This document shows, piece after piece, positions 26,061-37,985 of a DNA stretch of 64,000 nucleotides. The notes below the pieces were generated by a model. It was not told the origin of the DNA. It did no database searches and saw only the letters and a program-made list of their open reading frames with translations. The stretch comes from Pardosa pseudoannulata (taxonomy: Eukaryota; Arthropoda; Arachnida; Araneae; Lycosidae): the NCBI GenBank assembly GCA_032207245.1, contig CM063502.1, positions 42,332,162-42,396,161 of the forward strand, given 5' to 3'. Each line of letters starts with the position of its first letter. Positions within the stretch are counted from its first letter, which is position 1. A program made the position numbers and the translations under genes.

Positions 26061-28429
26061 ATCGCTAGAGTTGAGATCTTAAGTACTAGTTACTTCATAA
26101 AAATACCATATTTATCTATAAGCTGCTTTAACTTTTGTGAATTTTACGATGTTAGGTTGTGTGCAATAAGCTAACACACGGCAAGCACATGCATGTCTTG
26201 ATACGCTAGATGGCAATTTTGTAGAACTACGTATGTAAATACCATAAGTAATATATCTCCTGTTTTTAATGAAATCTATATTCATTACAATGGATGTAGT
26301 TAACTGTTAAACAAAAATATTCTATTTTGAGTAATATTTCAATAATTAAAAGAACATCGCCATTCCATACAATTTGTCGGAGAATATCCGAACATCCAGT
26401 GGATTAGTTTTTCACCACGTTTAATGTACCAAATATGTGTGGAAATGAGAAGTTTCCGAATTCGTCTCTTGTACAAACAGTACAGTTTAAAACATTTCCC
26501 AAATATTATGTCACAGCTTCTATTTGCATGGATTGGTTAGAGAAATATTCTAACGAGTTTTAAGTCATTTTCTAAAATCGAAATCCATCTGATGCCATTC
26601 AGTAGAGCATTTCATGCTGGACATATGGGTTTGGGATTTCTTAAGACCTGGTAGAAATTAAAAGACCACCGACATGTTTTTGATACCATTTATTCCAGAT
26701 TACTTACCAACATCCTTTCAAAGCAATTACTCACTACGCCCTTATGTTCTGGTCGAAAGTAATCCTGAGTTAGAGAGGTGGTTACATTAAACATGTGTTA
26801 ACAATATCTTAGCTTTATGCAGCTATATTAAAATTAGCTTTAACTTCTTTTGATATATGAAAAATAAATTAGGAGAGGGATTAAAATTTAATGATAAACC
26901 TTTTCTTATATTTTGCAAGGGAAGTTGCAAGTGATAAATATGTAACGTATATATAATCATACTCATGGACTTACAGTTTACAATTTACAGATTTTCCTTA
27001 TATTTGCATTTCATTTGTATCAGTGAATGTATTTCTCAAGAAAAGTTATTCTTTTATAGTAGTTTATTACTGAACATTTTTTCTCGTTAAACGAAAAATA
27101 ATAAGTAATAGAGAGTATAATAGTTAGTGGAGAGTTTTATGTAGTTAATGTTTTAACTCTAAATACTATAGTTAACTAGAACGTACTGTTTGACCCAGTT
27201 GCATCAAATAGCGCACTATACTTGAATGAAGTTGCAAAAGCATTTAATTCTTATGATGAGCTCAAATCATAAATTTGCCCTGCACTAAATAAATCCATGA
27301 AGTTTATTTTTAGCAAATAGAAGGCTCTCAAATGTATTCTACAACAATACAGACAATTGTATTCTAAATAAATTTTTCAAAACTTCTGCAAAATTCATTT
27401 TTAAATTTGATGTCAATGGGTTAAAATAAACTCTAAAATACGACTAGAGCCTTCGACTCTGGTTTAAACCATCTGAGCCCAAGCTATTTGGTCATCATCT
27501 AGCCAAAGATAAATGAATTTAAAAGTACTAGTCGAGAATAAACTACATAAATTTCATAACAGAATCAAAATTCTAGATATTCGAGGTAAAAGTAACATTT
27601 TAAATACCTCTTGAATGTTTTTCCAATTACATTTTAGACTTAACGCATGTGCTGAATATAAAAAAAATACTTACGGTGTTCTTAATGTTTTTATGAAACT
27701 TTTTGTAATATAAAAGTTTATTTTTTTTATAGATTGAGCTATTTCAAAGAAAATTTTTAAATTAATAAATAAGTTTTTAAAACTTATGTAATCACAAAAT
27801 AAATACAGTTAAACTGTAGAAGTACAGTTGAACTGTAGTAAAAATAAAAAGTTTCTTTCAGAATTTAAAATCTCGAAAGAAATTAAATTGAATTGAAATA
27901 CATTTTTAATTTAATGTAAGTTCTATTTTATTAAATTATTTTGGCATTAAATATTAAATTTTACATAGAAGAACTTTGTAAGATTATTTGAGTTTGTTTT
28001 AAAGAAAAAGACTATTTCAGTTTTTAATTTTAATTACATGAAGGTTTATTTTACTAAAATATTGGATAATATATATATAGATTTGATAAAACATTTAAAC
28101 AGCTTCAATCATAGTTTTCATGTAATAAAATTAAAGGTGAAAATTTAATGATTTCACCAAACCTTCATTGAGTCTTAAGTATTGTACTTATTTTAATAAA
28201 TTTATTTCAATTATATTACTCCCTTTATAATAATTAAAAATTAAGAATCGTTATGTAATTTTTAATGTACTATTTCATAATTATAGTTCTTAAACCATAA
28301 ATTTAACAAAAATTTATAGGTTTTTAAATTCTTATTAAGGTTAATCTATATCTTCCAATTAGTCTGCTTGCAGACTACAAAATTACCTGAATATTATAAT
28401 CATCCTGATCTTTTTAAAGCAATAGTCAT

Positions 28430-28960
28430 TTATTATATTTATTTAGTAATTTTTAGTAATTTTAGTAATTTTTTATATTTTCTATTTATTATTTAATTAT
28501 TTTGAATTAAACATTTAACATTTTAGTTATAGATATTTTACTTTGTCTAATGATATCAAACATATAATTATCATGCAAATAGTTTTGTAGCATTGTAACG
28601 TACCAGATAATTTAGACATTTATGAATCAACAAATACTAACTTTTATGGTTATAATAAATTATCATTCACTGTATTTATATAAACAAATCACAACGGCAA
28701 TTCTTATGTCTATTTATAAATACATTTTAAAATAATTAATAGACATTCCTTCCTTGGGTATTATATTAAACTTTGTTTGCAATAATAAACTTTATATGGG
28801 CATTATATGTTATATAATATTTTATATGTTTATAATAATACGTTATATGATAATATTTTATATAATAAGTCACTCTATTGCAAATATAAAATATATTATA
28901 ATAGAAGTATTTATATAGAATAATATAATATATAGTAGAAGAAATATAAAATATAAAATT
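28430..28960. other. Extremely AT-rich stretch
   Basis: Long runs made almost only of A and T include the short tandem motif tagtaattt near 28445-28470 and repeated tataatattttatat words at 28810-28950. No frame or element was recognised. Confidence 0.6.
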
Positions 28961-30404
28961 TTCTCGACGATAGTTTTAAAAGTACTAAATTCTAAACTGT
29001 ATATTTTCATAATCGATAATAGCTGTTAGACATTCTTTTTTTTTTTTGCTTACTCTTTTGATACGATGGAAGTTAACACTCTTACCGAATTATTCTTTTT
29101 TTTACTGATATCAAATTTTACCGGAAATTAATTTATATTATTTTTTGTAATAAAATACTTCAAAACACTAACATTAAAAATTATATGTTCGCAAATTATG
29201 ATATACTCATTTTAATTTTACCCTATATTTAATCATAAATAAAACATGAGTATATCCTAACAAAATTATTGTATTTTTTTTTATATTTATATCAAATGTT
29301 TAGACAATATAGAAAGAAACTTTGCTCCTTCAACCTTTCGGGAAAAATTAGAGTTCCTAAAGATTACCCTGAAGGTAAATATTATACCATTACCCCTAGG
29401 GCAGGTTTTTCCTAAGATTTGTCAAATATTCTACTCCGGGGATTAACTTGAACGGGGATATACAGGAAATATTAGGGTACACTATTTGAGAAAAGAGAAA
29501 GTCTTTTTCGTATTAAATTCAGCGGAGCGATTTATCTCAAAACATCAACAGAAATTTCAAAAATGTTAGTGCTAAAGCAAATAAAAACACTTTTCCCCGC
29601 GATATAAGTATTTTTCTACGGACGTTCACTGAACAGAATAAAACTTCAGCTTCTGGGTAATTATTTACATACATCTACTTCACTTAAGGAGTTTTACAAT
29701 GGGACCTTTTAGTTATTTCGCTGGAAGATTTTTAAAATAAGATATCTTAAATCAAATAATCATATATTACTGTTAATTTTGTTTAAATTTTTTTAGAAAC
29801 ACCGGCAAGTGTGCTTTTTTAATCAAAGTTTATTTTCCTTAAATCAAGAATTAGAAAGTTTAGAATTTTATCTTTATCAACTTCGATTGGAGAAAAGCAA
29901 TGTTCACTTTAAAGTTTTAAAAAGAGTTGATTCTCTTTGAATTTTTTTTTTTTTCAGTTATCTTTTACAAAAGAGGAAAATGCAGTGAAACAATCATTTA
30001 TTCAGTCCACTTTATAATTTAAAGTCAACAATGTTAATTAATTAATTTTAAAAGGTTTCATTCTGGAATAGAGAGTATTTATTTATTTATTAAGAGGAAA
30101 TCTTTTACATGCATAGTGGATAAATTAATAGCCATCATTCAAGCATTTGCATGGTTTGCAAATTATGATAAAAAAAATAAAGCTTCATGTAACATTGTAA
30201 AAGTTTTTGTAGTAACTGCAGCCGGTCAAATAACTATTTCACCAGCAATACTGAAGTTTAAATGGAAATTAAAAATTGTAAAATTGTCTTTGGATTACTA
30301 TAGTAGGCGGTGCATACTATTGTACAATAAAAAAATCACAATTATTGTTTAGAATATTTTATTAAATATATGGGCATATAAATATAAACCTATATAAATA
30401 AATA

Positions 30405-30791
30405 TATGTAATATTAAAATCCCTTATTTACGTATTTTAATATTAATTTAATAACTTTTGTTTAAAAAGTGAGTTCGGGGTTTGCGCGGTAATTCGGATT
30501 TTTCTCTCCAGACACGCTATAGACTTAATTCAGCCTCTGTCTGTACTACTTTAGCCAATAGTTAGCGCGTTCTCTTTAAACATGGGTATTTTGTATCACG
30601 TGATCAATTGGGCTTAGGGATTATTCGTAGTCTTTTTACCTTAGGAATCCCTACTTGAAAAGTGTATGTGCGGGATCACATTGTCTGTGTGCCCGAAGTT
30701 GTAAAAGTGTTTTCCTGTTGTACGGATTTCATGTCTCTTACCAGAAATAAACTGTGTTGTATTTTTGAATGGTTCTCGCCCATATTACATA
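30405..30791 (+). mobile_element. Short TIR element (387 bp), intact copy
   Basis: The element starts tatgtaatatt and ends with the inverse atattacata. Its less AT-rich interior has the landmarks tctccagacacgctatagac, ctctgtctgtactacttt and ttaccagaaataaactgtg. An inverted second copy occupies 48717-49742, interrupted by a TTAA MITE. With that insertion removed the second copy is about 391 bp, essentially the same length. The short terminal inverted repeats beginning and ending with TA suggest a Tc1/mariner-type MITE, but the family is not established. An aataaa motif is present, so a solo-LTR origin was considered. Confidence 0.65.
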
Positions 30792-32125
30792 AATAATCAG
30801 GTCATATTTCGAAGTAATGTGACCTGATAAAATTAAGATTTTCTCATGTGCATGAAGTATTTATTGTGTACAGTAAGAAATAAATATATACACACGCATT
30901 ATATTTTTATAAGCTGTCTGTAAAAATACTTCCTCATAAATTCACTTTTGTTCAACGTTTTATTTTTCCGATTTCATTGCATCACTTGTTATCATTCCTT
31001 TTCAACTTAATACCGCATCATAACGCCATGTTCTTTATTCCTGTCTACTTCAATCCATCTTGTGTTTTTCTTTTGTTCTGTTTTAATGTGTAATCCTTTC
31101 TTGAGGGTTTATGGTCATAAAATTCCTTTCACCCTTTAAATATCTCTTTCATGCTTAAACCACCTCAGAATTAATCTTTAATATTACTATAATTTATATA
31201 ATAACCATTTCATAAATGCACTGCAATGTAAGCTATAGGTTTCAATTCTCCTTGAACTGATAAAGAATTATAATTGCCTTAAAATTATTTTTTGTCAATT
31301 TGTTCTTTCATGTATACATATAAAAGTGGGTCTAATTTCAGAATATCTCAAGAACTTTAGAATATCTCAATTTTCAGAACTCTTAAAAGGATCCATTTTA
31401 GCACTATAAATTAAGAGACAGAGTTCCTTTCGAGATCAAAATTCAGCATAAAAAAATTCTACTTTTGATCCAATATAAAATGTTCTGCTCTGTTTAGAAC
31501 AAATATTTTTCTAGTTTGTAAATTATCGATTTATTTTTACAAAAACTATTTAATCTTATTATATGAACGAATATGCTTTAAAACAAACATATGCACACGA
31601 AATAAAAAAATCGATATAAATTTATGTGCAAAATAACTTTTGAATATTGTAAAATAAAAACATTTTCTATCAAATAGAATCTAATTAGAATTTATAGCCT
31701 GTAAACCTCAGTTATATTAATACGAGCAACATATTTTATTTAACAGCATGATAAAAGCTATTATTTGTCTCATTTTCAATTTCGTAACATATTTGAACTT
31801 TTAAATATAACTTTTATGGCTTTAATTTACAGAATAAATTAAATGTTTTACGTAAAGATGCAATCAAAATTTAGTTTCTAATATACATACTTTGCTAGGT
31901 AGGATATATATAATAGATTTTTTTAACATTTGGTTTATATTTAATATTTTATTTTACAAAATAGTATACTACTTAAAATGACAAAACTAAATAACTTTTT
32001 GAAAGATTAAAAGAGCATTAATAAAGAGAATGTAGAAAATTATAGTAAAAGTAGCAAAAGATTTTATTTTATAATAAATGAATAAGACTATTCGAGGGGA
32101 AGATTTTAAGACTCGGAAAATACCC

Positions 32126-32136
32126 TGTCCCCTTAA
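32126..32136. repeat. Target-site duplication, left copy (11 bp)
   Basis: TGTCCCCTTAA here is repeated exactly at 33080-33090, flanking the retroposon at 32137-33079. Confidence 0.85.
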
Positions 32137-32273
32137 AATCTGCTATGATGAGTGACTCGGAAAAGTGGTTAGCACAAGTCGAAGCTAAGACCCCAGGGGC
32201 TGGCTCCCGTAGCAAACCCAATGAGGCCCCACCTCCTAGGGGGCCACGGCCCTCTTTTCAGCTCCCCCTTTCG

Positions 32274-32277
<4 letters not shown>

Positions 32278-32330
<53 letters not shown>
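32278..32330. repeat. (TA)n tract inside the retroposon
   Basis: About 53 bases of pure TA dinucleotide lie between the leader and the SINE of the composite element. Confidence 0.93.
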
Positions 32331-32334
<4 letters not shown>

Positions 32335-32468
32335 TCACTCTACCCCTTCCCTGTTTTTTTTCTTTTACGGTTAGGTAAGCTAGGGTATTTTCAGACCGTG
32401 AAGCCATTGCAAAGCTTTAGAGAGCCTTCTTCAGAGCAAGCCGAGTCCCTCGGGTTGCACAGGGTGGA

Positions 32469-32655
32469 CGCCGAACGATGGCCGAATGGTAGAGCGCTGC
32501 TCTTCGGAACCGGAGTTCGTGGGTTCGAATCCCGCTGCTGGCATGGATGTTGTAGCCGTTCGGAATCGGCTTTAAACTGTAGGTCCCGGTCTCATTAGCC
32601 CTCGTGTGCAAAACAGTAGACCGTAGCGCTCCAAACCAAACCAAACCAAATCCAC
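32469..32655 (+). mobile_element. tRNA-derived SINE, copy 3, best preserved
   Basis: The A box TGGCCGAATGG (32479-32489) and B box GGTTCGAATCC (32522-32532) match the pol III consensus with normal tRNA spacing. A body then follows with gtagccgttcggaatcggct, gtaggtcccggtctcattag and gaccgtagcgctccaaacca, and a short AAACC repeat tail. This is the reference copy for the partial copies at 5661 and 18317. The head retains tRNA-like sequence but sits inside a retroposon body, so it is not annotated as a functional tRNA gene. Confidence 0.88.
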
Positions 32656-33079
32656 AGGGTGGACCAAAGTTCCGCCACAATGACCTCTGAGTGATGGTCC
32701 TGCGACACAGGGTTGAGATTGCTGTCTCTCTAAATTTCCTGTTCCTCTTGTTTGGCTCAATGGTTTTCTTGTCCTTAGGTGCAACAAGCAAAAGTCTTTT
32801 TTTGTTGTTGTTGTTGTCCTCCTCTCCTGCTCGCGTGGTTCGCGCCACCCTCACTAATTCCGGTATCAAGAGGTCCGCAAAGCATCCAGTTGTCTTTTCA
32901 ATTCTAATCTCTAGTGCCATTCTTCTTCATTCGCTTGTGGATTGCACCTGCGGAGCGACGCACACGCTCTGGAGCACACTTATTGGTGGCTTGCACAGCG
33001 GAGTGGCTCAGTACTTACGAGATACCCACCATAACCGGGAGAAGCCTGAAGGGCCCGGTTTGGTGATTGATTGATTGAT

Positions 33080-33090
33080 TGTCCCCTTAA
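33080..33090. repeat. Target-site duplication, right copy (11 bp)
   Basis: This is an exact repeat of 32126-32136, immediately after a (TTGA)n-type tail. Confidence 0.85.
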
Positions 33091-35640
33091 GGTGACAGTA
33101 ACTGGGATAAATTTGACTGAAAATTCCAGATTTTTTTTCATCTCATTATAAGATGTAATTTTTTCCTCAATGTGTATGATTTATGCTGAGGTTTATGCTA
33201 AAGTCTAAAATAAAACCTATCATAAAAAAAACTTTCTTATGCTTAAAATGTATGGACATGGATAATTTTTATGAATGTACTTTTAAAACAACTAAAAAGC
33301 TAATAAGGTTTAAAATTTACTTACTTTAATTTTTAGTTTGAAATTTATTAAATTTTACTTAAATATATTGCTAATGACATCTTAAATTTTTCAACGAAAT
33401 AAATATAAGACCAATAAAGTTTAAAAATTCACTTTGACTTTAATTCTATAATAATCGAAAGAGCCATGGAGACATTTCTGTCATTTCATTTAAATAAATG
33501 TTTAAGCGTATGTAATACCATAAACACAATCTGTCTGTTGGTAAATATCATAGTAATAAATTTAGAGCGTTATGTTAAAATCCCCTTATAAGTAATAGTT
33601 TATCTTAATACTATTTTTTAGCGTCTGTGTTTTCAGTGAAATAGCTTAGAAATTTGTGAAATTTATGTTAAAGTTTCTTATTTGCTTAAAATATATCTTC
33701 TAAAAAAAGAACATTTTAGGTCCTTTTCTTTTTTAATATTAAACATTTCTAGTGTATACTGCTATGAACTTGCATATCCGACTCATGTAATTATGAAAAA
33801 TAAAATGGAGAATTGACTGGAGCTGACTTTTTTGATTAATTATAGAAATCGAGACAAATAAGAGCGTTATTAAGTTACTTATCCAGAAATAATTACTGTC
33901 ATGAGAATATATAATGAAGTTAAACGCTACTTTTTAAGGAAATTCAAGAAATCACGCCATTAAACTAATGCGAAAATCCACCTACCGACTTTCTAAATTT
34001 TTCTGCATAATTGACATGAACCAATTAATTGATGAATTAAGTATCATTACAAATATTTTGTTTATTCTCTTTTGTTTGTGCTTATTTCAAAAGAAGGAAA
34101 ATGGTTAATTAGTTGTTCGAGGAAATAGACTGGAGGGGAAGAATAAAATTAGGGAGCAAGAAAAAGGTACTCCAAATTAGAATGCAGAGTTTTTAAAATC
34201 AATTTGTAAATTAATGATGTTCAAAGAGAATTGAAGCTCTACAAATGCTCTAAATATAGTTTCTTTCTCTGTTTAAGAAGATTTTAGTTCGGAAGATAAT
34301 ACGTTGCATAAAGAATTAATTTTTTTCATTTATTATAGAGTGGGAACTTAGCTAGAATAATAAAAGTATCTTTCATTACTTCAATTTTTTTTCCTTAAAA
34401 TCGTTTGAGTTATGTTACGCTGGAAACAATTTAAATTACTTGGTCGAATTATTTCGTGTATGTAACTAAGTAAAAGTTTTTTTTAATCTTTACACATCAT
34501 TTATAACAATTTATCGCAAGACCACTGTACGATTTTTTTTAAAAATGTAGGATTTTGTTACAAATTGCTGAGGCATTTTATAAGCATTTGGTTTTCTCTT
34601 TGTGTGTTTGTAATGATAACTTCTCTGCACAGCACACCTTCTCATCTTAAGTATGAATGACATCTATAGATGTCAAGCAGGACATGAAAATGGGAAAAGG
34701 TTAAACGTTTTCTCAGTTCGATCAGCTGCACTTTCTTTCACATCTGATGTTCTCTTTTCGTATTTTATTTTTCTGAATTATACGTTATTATTTGTGTCTT
34801 AATAAGAATGAATAATGATTGAATGAATAATATGACGCACAGTGTAGAATTCACAATTTAACGCATACATATGTACAAAGTGGTACCAATTTTAGGAAAG
34901 GCACATAAAAAGGAAAACTCGAAATCAAATTAAACAAAAGTTCTACAAAGTTTGTCTTTCCATTTTTATAATCTCAGTACTTGGCTGGTGTATGGAAACA
35001 GTATTATATAAGTAAAAGGATAAGCTTTCACAAATACTCCTGATAAGCTCTAACTCAAGCTGACCTGCAATATGTACATATTCATAAAAAAAACTTAGAT
35101 TTAAAGAAATTGAATATTTTTTATTTCTAAATGTTTAAATCTTTAAAACCTTGAGTAACAAAATCAAATAAAATTTAATTCTAACATTATAATTATTCAA
35201 TTAAATGCTTCAAATAATAAAAGTAAAATTCCGATTTTAAATACTTGCAAAGAAAGTGTAGATAAAATTTATTAACTGAACTAATGAAACATTTTTATTT
35301 AAGTAGTAAACATGGAAACAATATAAAATATAAATATAAGGTAAATTTAATTCTAATTTTGTCAAAAGTGGTAATTGTATTCCAGCGAAAATTGAATTTA
35401 AAATTTTTGTAGTATTTCCGCAGCAGTTCAAAAAGATTCCTTTTTAAAAGTCAATGCAATTAATCGAAACTGAACTGCTCAAAAGCTGATGATCAACACG
35501 TGTAGTCTTGGTGAAAGAGGTCTCCATTTCGTCTGTGCTTGTATCATAAACGGCAGAAAATTACTGACTGGCCTGACTAGTAGAGTTAAAATACCTTTAT
35601 GTTATCGATTTTGTGAAATATCATATAATGTTTCCCGAAA

Positions 35641-35688
35641 GTTGAAAGTTTCAATGTCGTTTACATTGAACGACTTGAAACTTTCAAC
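35641..35688. repeat. Strong hairpin: near-perfect 20-bp inverted repeat
   Basis: The arms gttgaaagtttcaatgtcgtt and aacgacttgaaactttcaac pair over 20 bases with a single-base bulge and a loop of about 7 bases. It is followed by a direct repeat of gagataacgtacatt at about 35694 and 35712. No RNA family is recognised. Confidence 0.85.
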
Positions 35689-36050
35689 TTCAATGAGATA
35701 ACGTACATTTTGAGATAACGTACATTGCCTCCATATACACCTTTAATGGAAAATTATGTTCTATCTTAATTATTCAGTTAGTTTTGCGAATCTAGTGGAG
35801 TTACAAAATGCTAAATTATTACTAAATGCAGATATTGTGTTAATTCATTCTTTGTAAGAATATTTACAAAAGACTAATTATCCATTTTGTTGATGATACA
35901 CCATCGATAAGTTGATGTGGAGACACTTTACTTTGACACCTTTACCGTGTACATAAAAGAATGAAAACATTTTTGTTTCTTCTGTTTTTAAAAAAAACTT
36001 TCTGATCTTTATTTGAGAACTGAAGTATTTGCTTTATGCTCAGCATAAAG

Positions 36051-36440
36051 CATTAAATAATCAGCCATAACATACAATAATATACACAATCTAATCACAT
36101 GTGACCACCTGTCAAAATCCAGAATAACCACCTTTTCGCAGAGCCCACCACTGAGAGATGTGTAGGAAGAGAGTTAATTGGATTCCTGAAGGTGTTCACT
36201 GGGATGTTGAGCCTTGCAGACTATAGTGCCATTAAATAATTAACCATACCATACCATAACGTAACATAAAATAATATACACAGTCTAGTCACACATGACC
36301 ACCTGTCACAATCCAGAATAACCATCTTTTCGCAGAGTCCACCGCTGCGAGATGTGTAGGAAGAGAGTCAATTAGATTCCTGAAGGTGTTCACTGGGCTA
36401 TTAAGCCATGCAGACTACAGTGTAGTGGCCATTTTTTGGG
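36051..36440. repeat. Dimeric repeat, two 194-bp units
   Basis: Units with landmarks gaccacctgtcaaaatcc, gagatgtgtaggaagagag, cctgaaggtgttcactggg and gcagacta(t/c)ag are offset by exactly 194 bases. They are joined by a (CCATA)n-like linker (36244-36260). The units are moderately GC-rich and contain no frame. The form suggests a retroposon dimer with a short simple-repeat tail; the family is not recognised. Confidence 0.85.
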
Positions 36441-37887
36441 AGTCGGACAAATCGCTCCGTTTCTGCATGACTGCAAGGAAAATAAATGTTTTCAAATGAC
36501 TAAAACATTTATATATCCACCAAATTTATGGATTACAAGTGCCTTCTGCAATTGGTTATTGTGGTCTTATTAATATTAATATATATTTACTAGCATGGTT
36601 TAAAATGAATGAGTGAAATACAGTTAAATGAAATGCTTGAACATAGATCCCTTTATAAAATTCTAATGCTGTATTTATGATCAGACTTTTTTAATGGTAT
36701 GATAACATACTTTTTAAATTTAAATCTAGATCAAAATAATACCTTTATATCATTATTCATCCCATTTAGCAGTAATTTCTCGCAGATATTCATTGTATAT
36801 TATATGAATAAAATACATTAATAAACAAAATTCACGTACAATTGCCTATGGTATAAAATGTCTGCGTAAAGAAATTCAGTCCTCTCCTAAAAATACATTG
36901 CCTAAAACACATTCTAATCAATAATAATGTGACCAAAAGACTTCCAGGTATTCGTTGAAAGCGTTTACCAGAATTTGCTGCAAAATCAAATGCATAGCTT
37001 TCAACGCTATTTGAAATTAAAAGAAATTAGTTTATTTGTGAGTTTTGCAAATAGCTATTAAAATGTTTTCTTCTGGGGAAGTCTAGATATTTAAAAAAAT
37101 AAACTGGGGACTTTTCCATAATTCATATTATCCAAGTTTCTTTATTTTGATAAGTCCATTTAATTCATAAACCTTACAAAATATTTTTTAAATAAATCGG
37201 AGATAAAAAGCATTTCGTATTCTTAAATCTGAATTCTTTTCGAAAATATAGTTTTACACAAAGAATAAAAACCCACGTAATTAATTAAAATTTTATCAGA
37301 AATTTCTTCTAAAATATTTAAAATTAAAAATAATTTTTCAAAGAAAGCTCTTTAAAATGCATGGATTTTAATCTTCGAAAACTAAATAATAAAGTTTAAA
37401 ACATCTAACAATAGTTTCTTAATTTTAGAAATTCATTTGATCAGTAGCTTCTATTCCATTAAAAATTTTTGTTCTCTGCAGCCTAGATCTTCCTTTTGAT
37501 TTTCTAAAAAGACTAATCTTTCATTTGTAAAATGGCAAATACGTAATCTCCTATACGGTAATTAAAAAGCACTAAATCAAGTTTCCATTTCTTTCTTTCC
37601 TTAATTAATTTCTTTTTGTAGTCAAAATTTATCATAATTTTTTTAATTTAATAGTACGAAAATATTAAACAAAAATTTGAATGGATAAAAATTCAGTACT
37701 AAAAATTCATACCTTAAATGAAATTTAACCTCATGAAATTTAAATGTTTATAATTATTTAGAACTATTTTTAGTGATTCTTCTACCCTCAAGCAAGTTTC
37801 CTCAAGACTTTCCATTTTATGCATATTTGTCATTCTTGTAATTAAATAAACATATTAATCCTTTCTGCAATTTCCCATACAAAATAG

Positions 37888-37985
37888 CTGAACTGAAAGA
37901 GTGGATAGAAAAAGAATAGCTTAATGGAAAAGCAAAAGAGTAGCTGAAAAGAAGGAGTGAATAGAATAGCTGAATAGAGTAGATT
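37888..37985. repeat. Degenerate AATAGCTGAA-type short tandem repeat
   Basis: Variants of (a)atagct(g/t)aa followed by purine-rich spacers with gagtg(g/a)atag recur about four times. It accounts for the two overlapping hydrophobic minus-strand frames here, which are not called as genes. Confidence 0.5.

Larger units (their letters stand above)
32137..33079 (+). mobile_element. Recent 943-bp composite retroposon with internal SINE and (TTGA)n tail
   Basis: An exact 11-bp target duplication and a 3' tail of tgattgattgattgattg indicate insertion by target-primed reverse transcription. The insert is much more GC-rich than its surroundings. From 5' to 3' it holds a leader of about 140 bases containing gaccccaggggctggc and ccacctcctagggggccac, a (TA)n tract (32278-32330), a spacer, a tRNA-derived SINE (32469-32655) ending in (AAACC)n, and a further 420 bases including a GTT run and cattcttcattcgcttgtgg. 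Open frames here (up to 167 codons on the minus strand) show no recognisable domain and are probably incidental. Conserved target duplications imply a young insertion. The tRNA promoter lies 330 bases inside, so the unit is nested or chimeric rather than a simple SINE. Confidence 0.78.

Noticed and set aside
27100..27420. TTAA element ending at the gggttaa near 27419
   Set aside because: The reverse end resembles a CCC terminal repeat, but no partner end with an adjacent TTAA could be found upstream.
30405..30791. Solo LTR of a retrovirus-like element
   Set aside because: An aataaa motif is present, but the ends are short inverted repeats (tatgtaatat/atattacata) with no TG...CA ends, and no primer-binding site or internal region is near either copy.
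32469..32541. Possible functional tRNA gene (A and B boxes present)
   Set aside because: The sequence continues into a SINE body shared with two other loci, so it is a tRNA-derived retroposon head.
32417..33074. Frames of 127 and 167 codons in the GC-rich insert
   Set aside because: They overlap each other on opposite strands, cross the SINE and lie within one retroposon. No domain or splice context supports translation.
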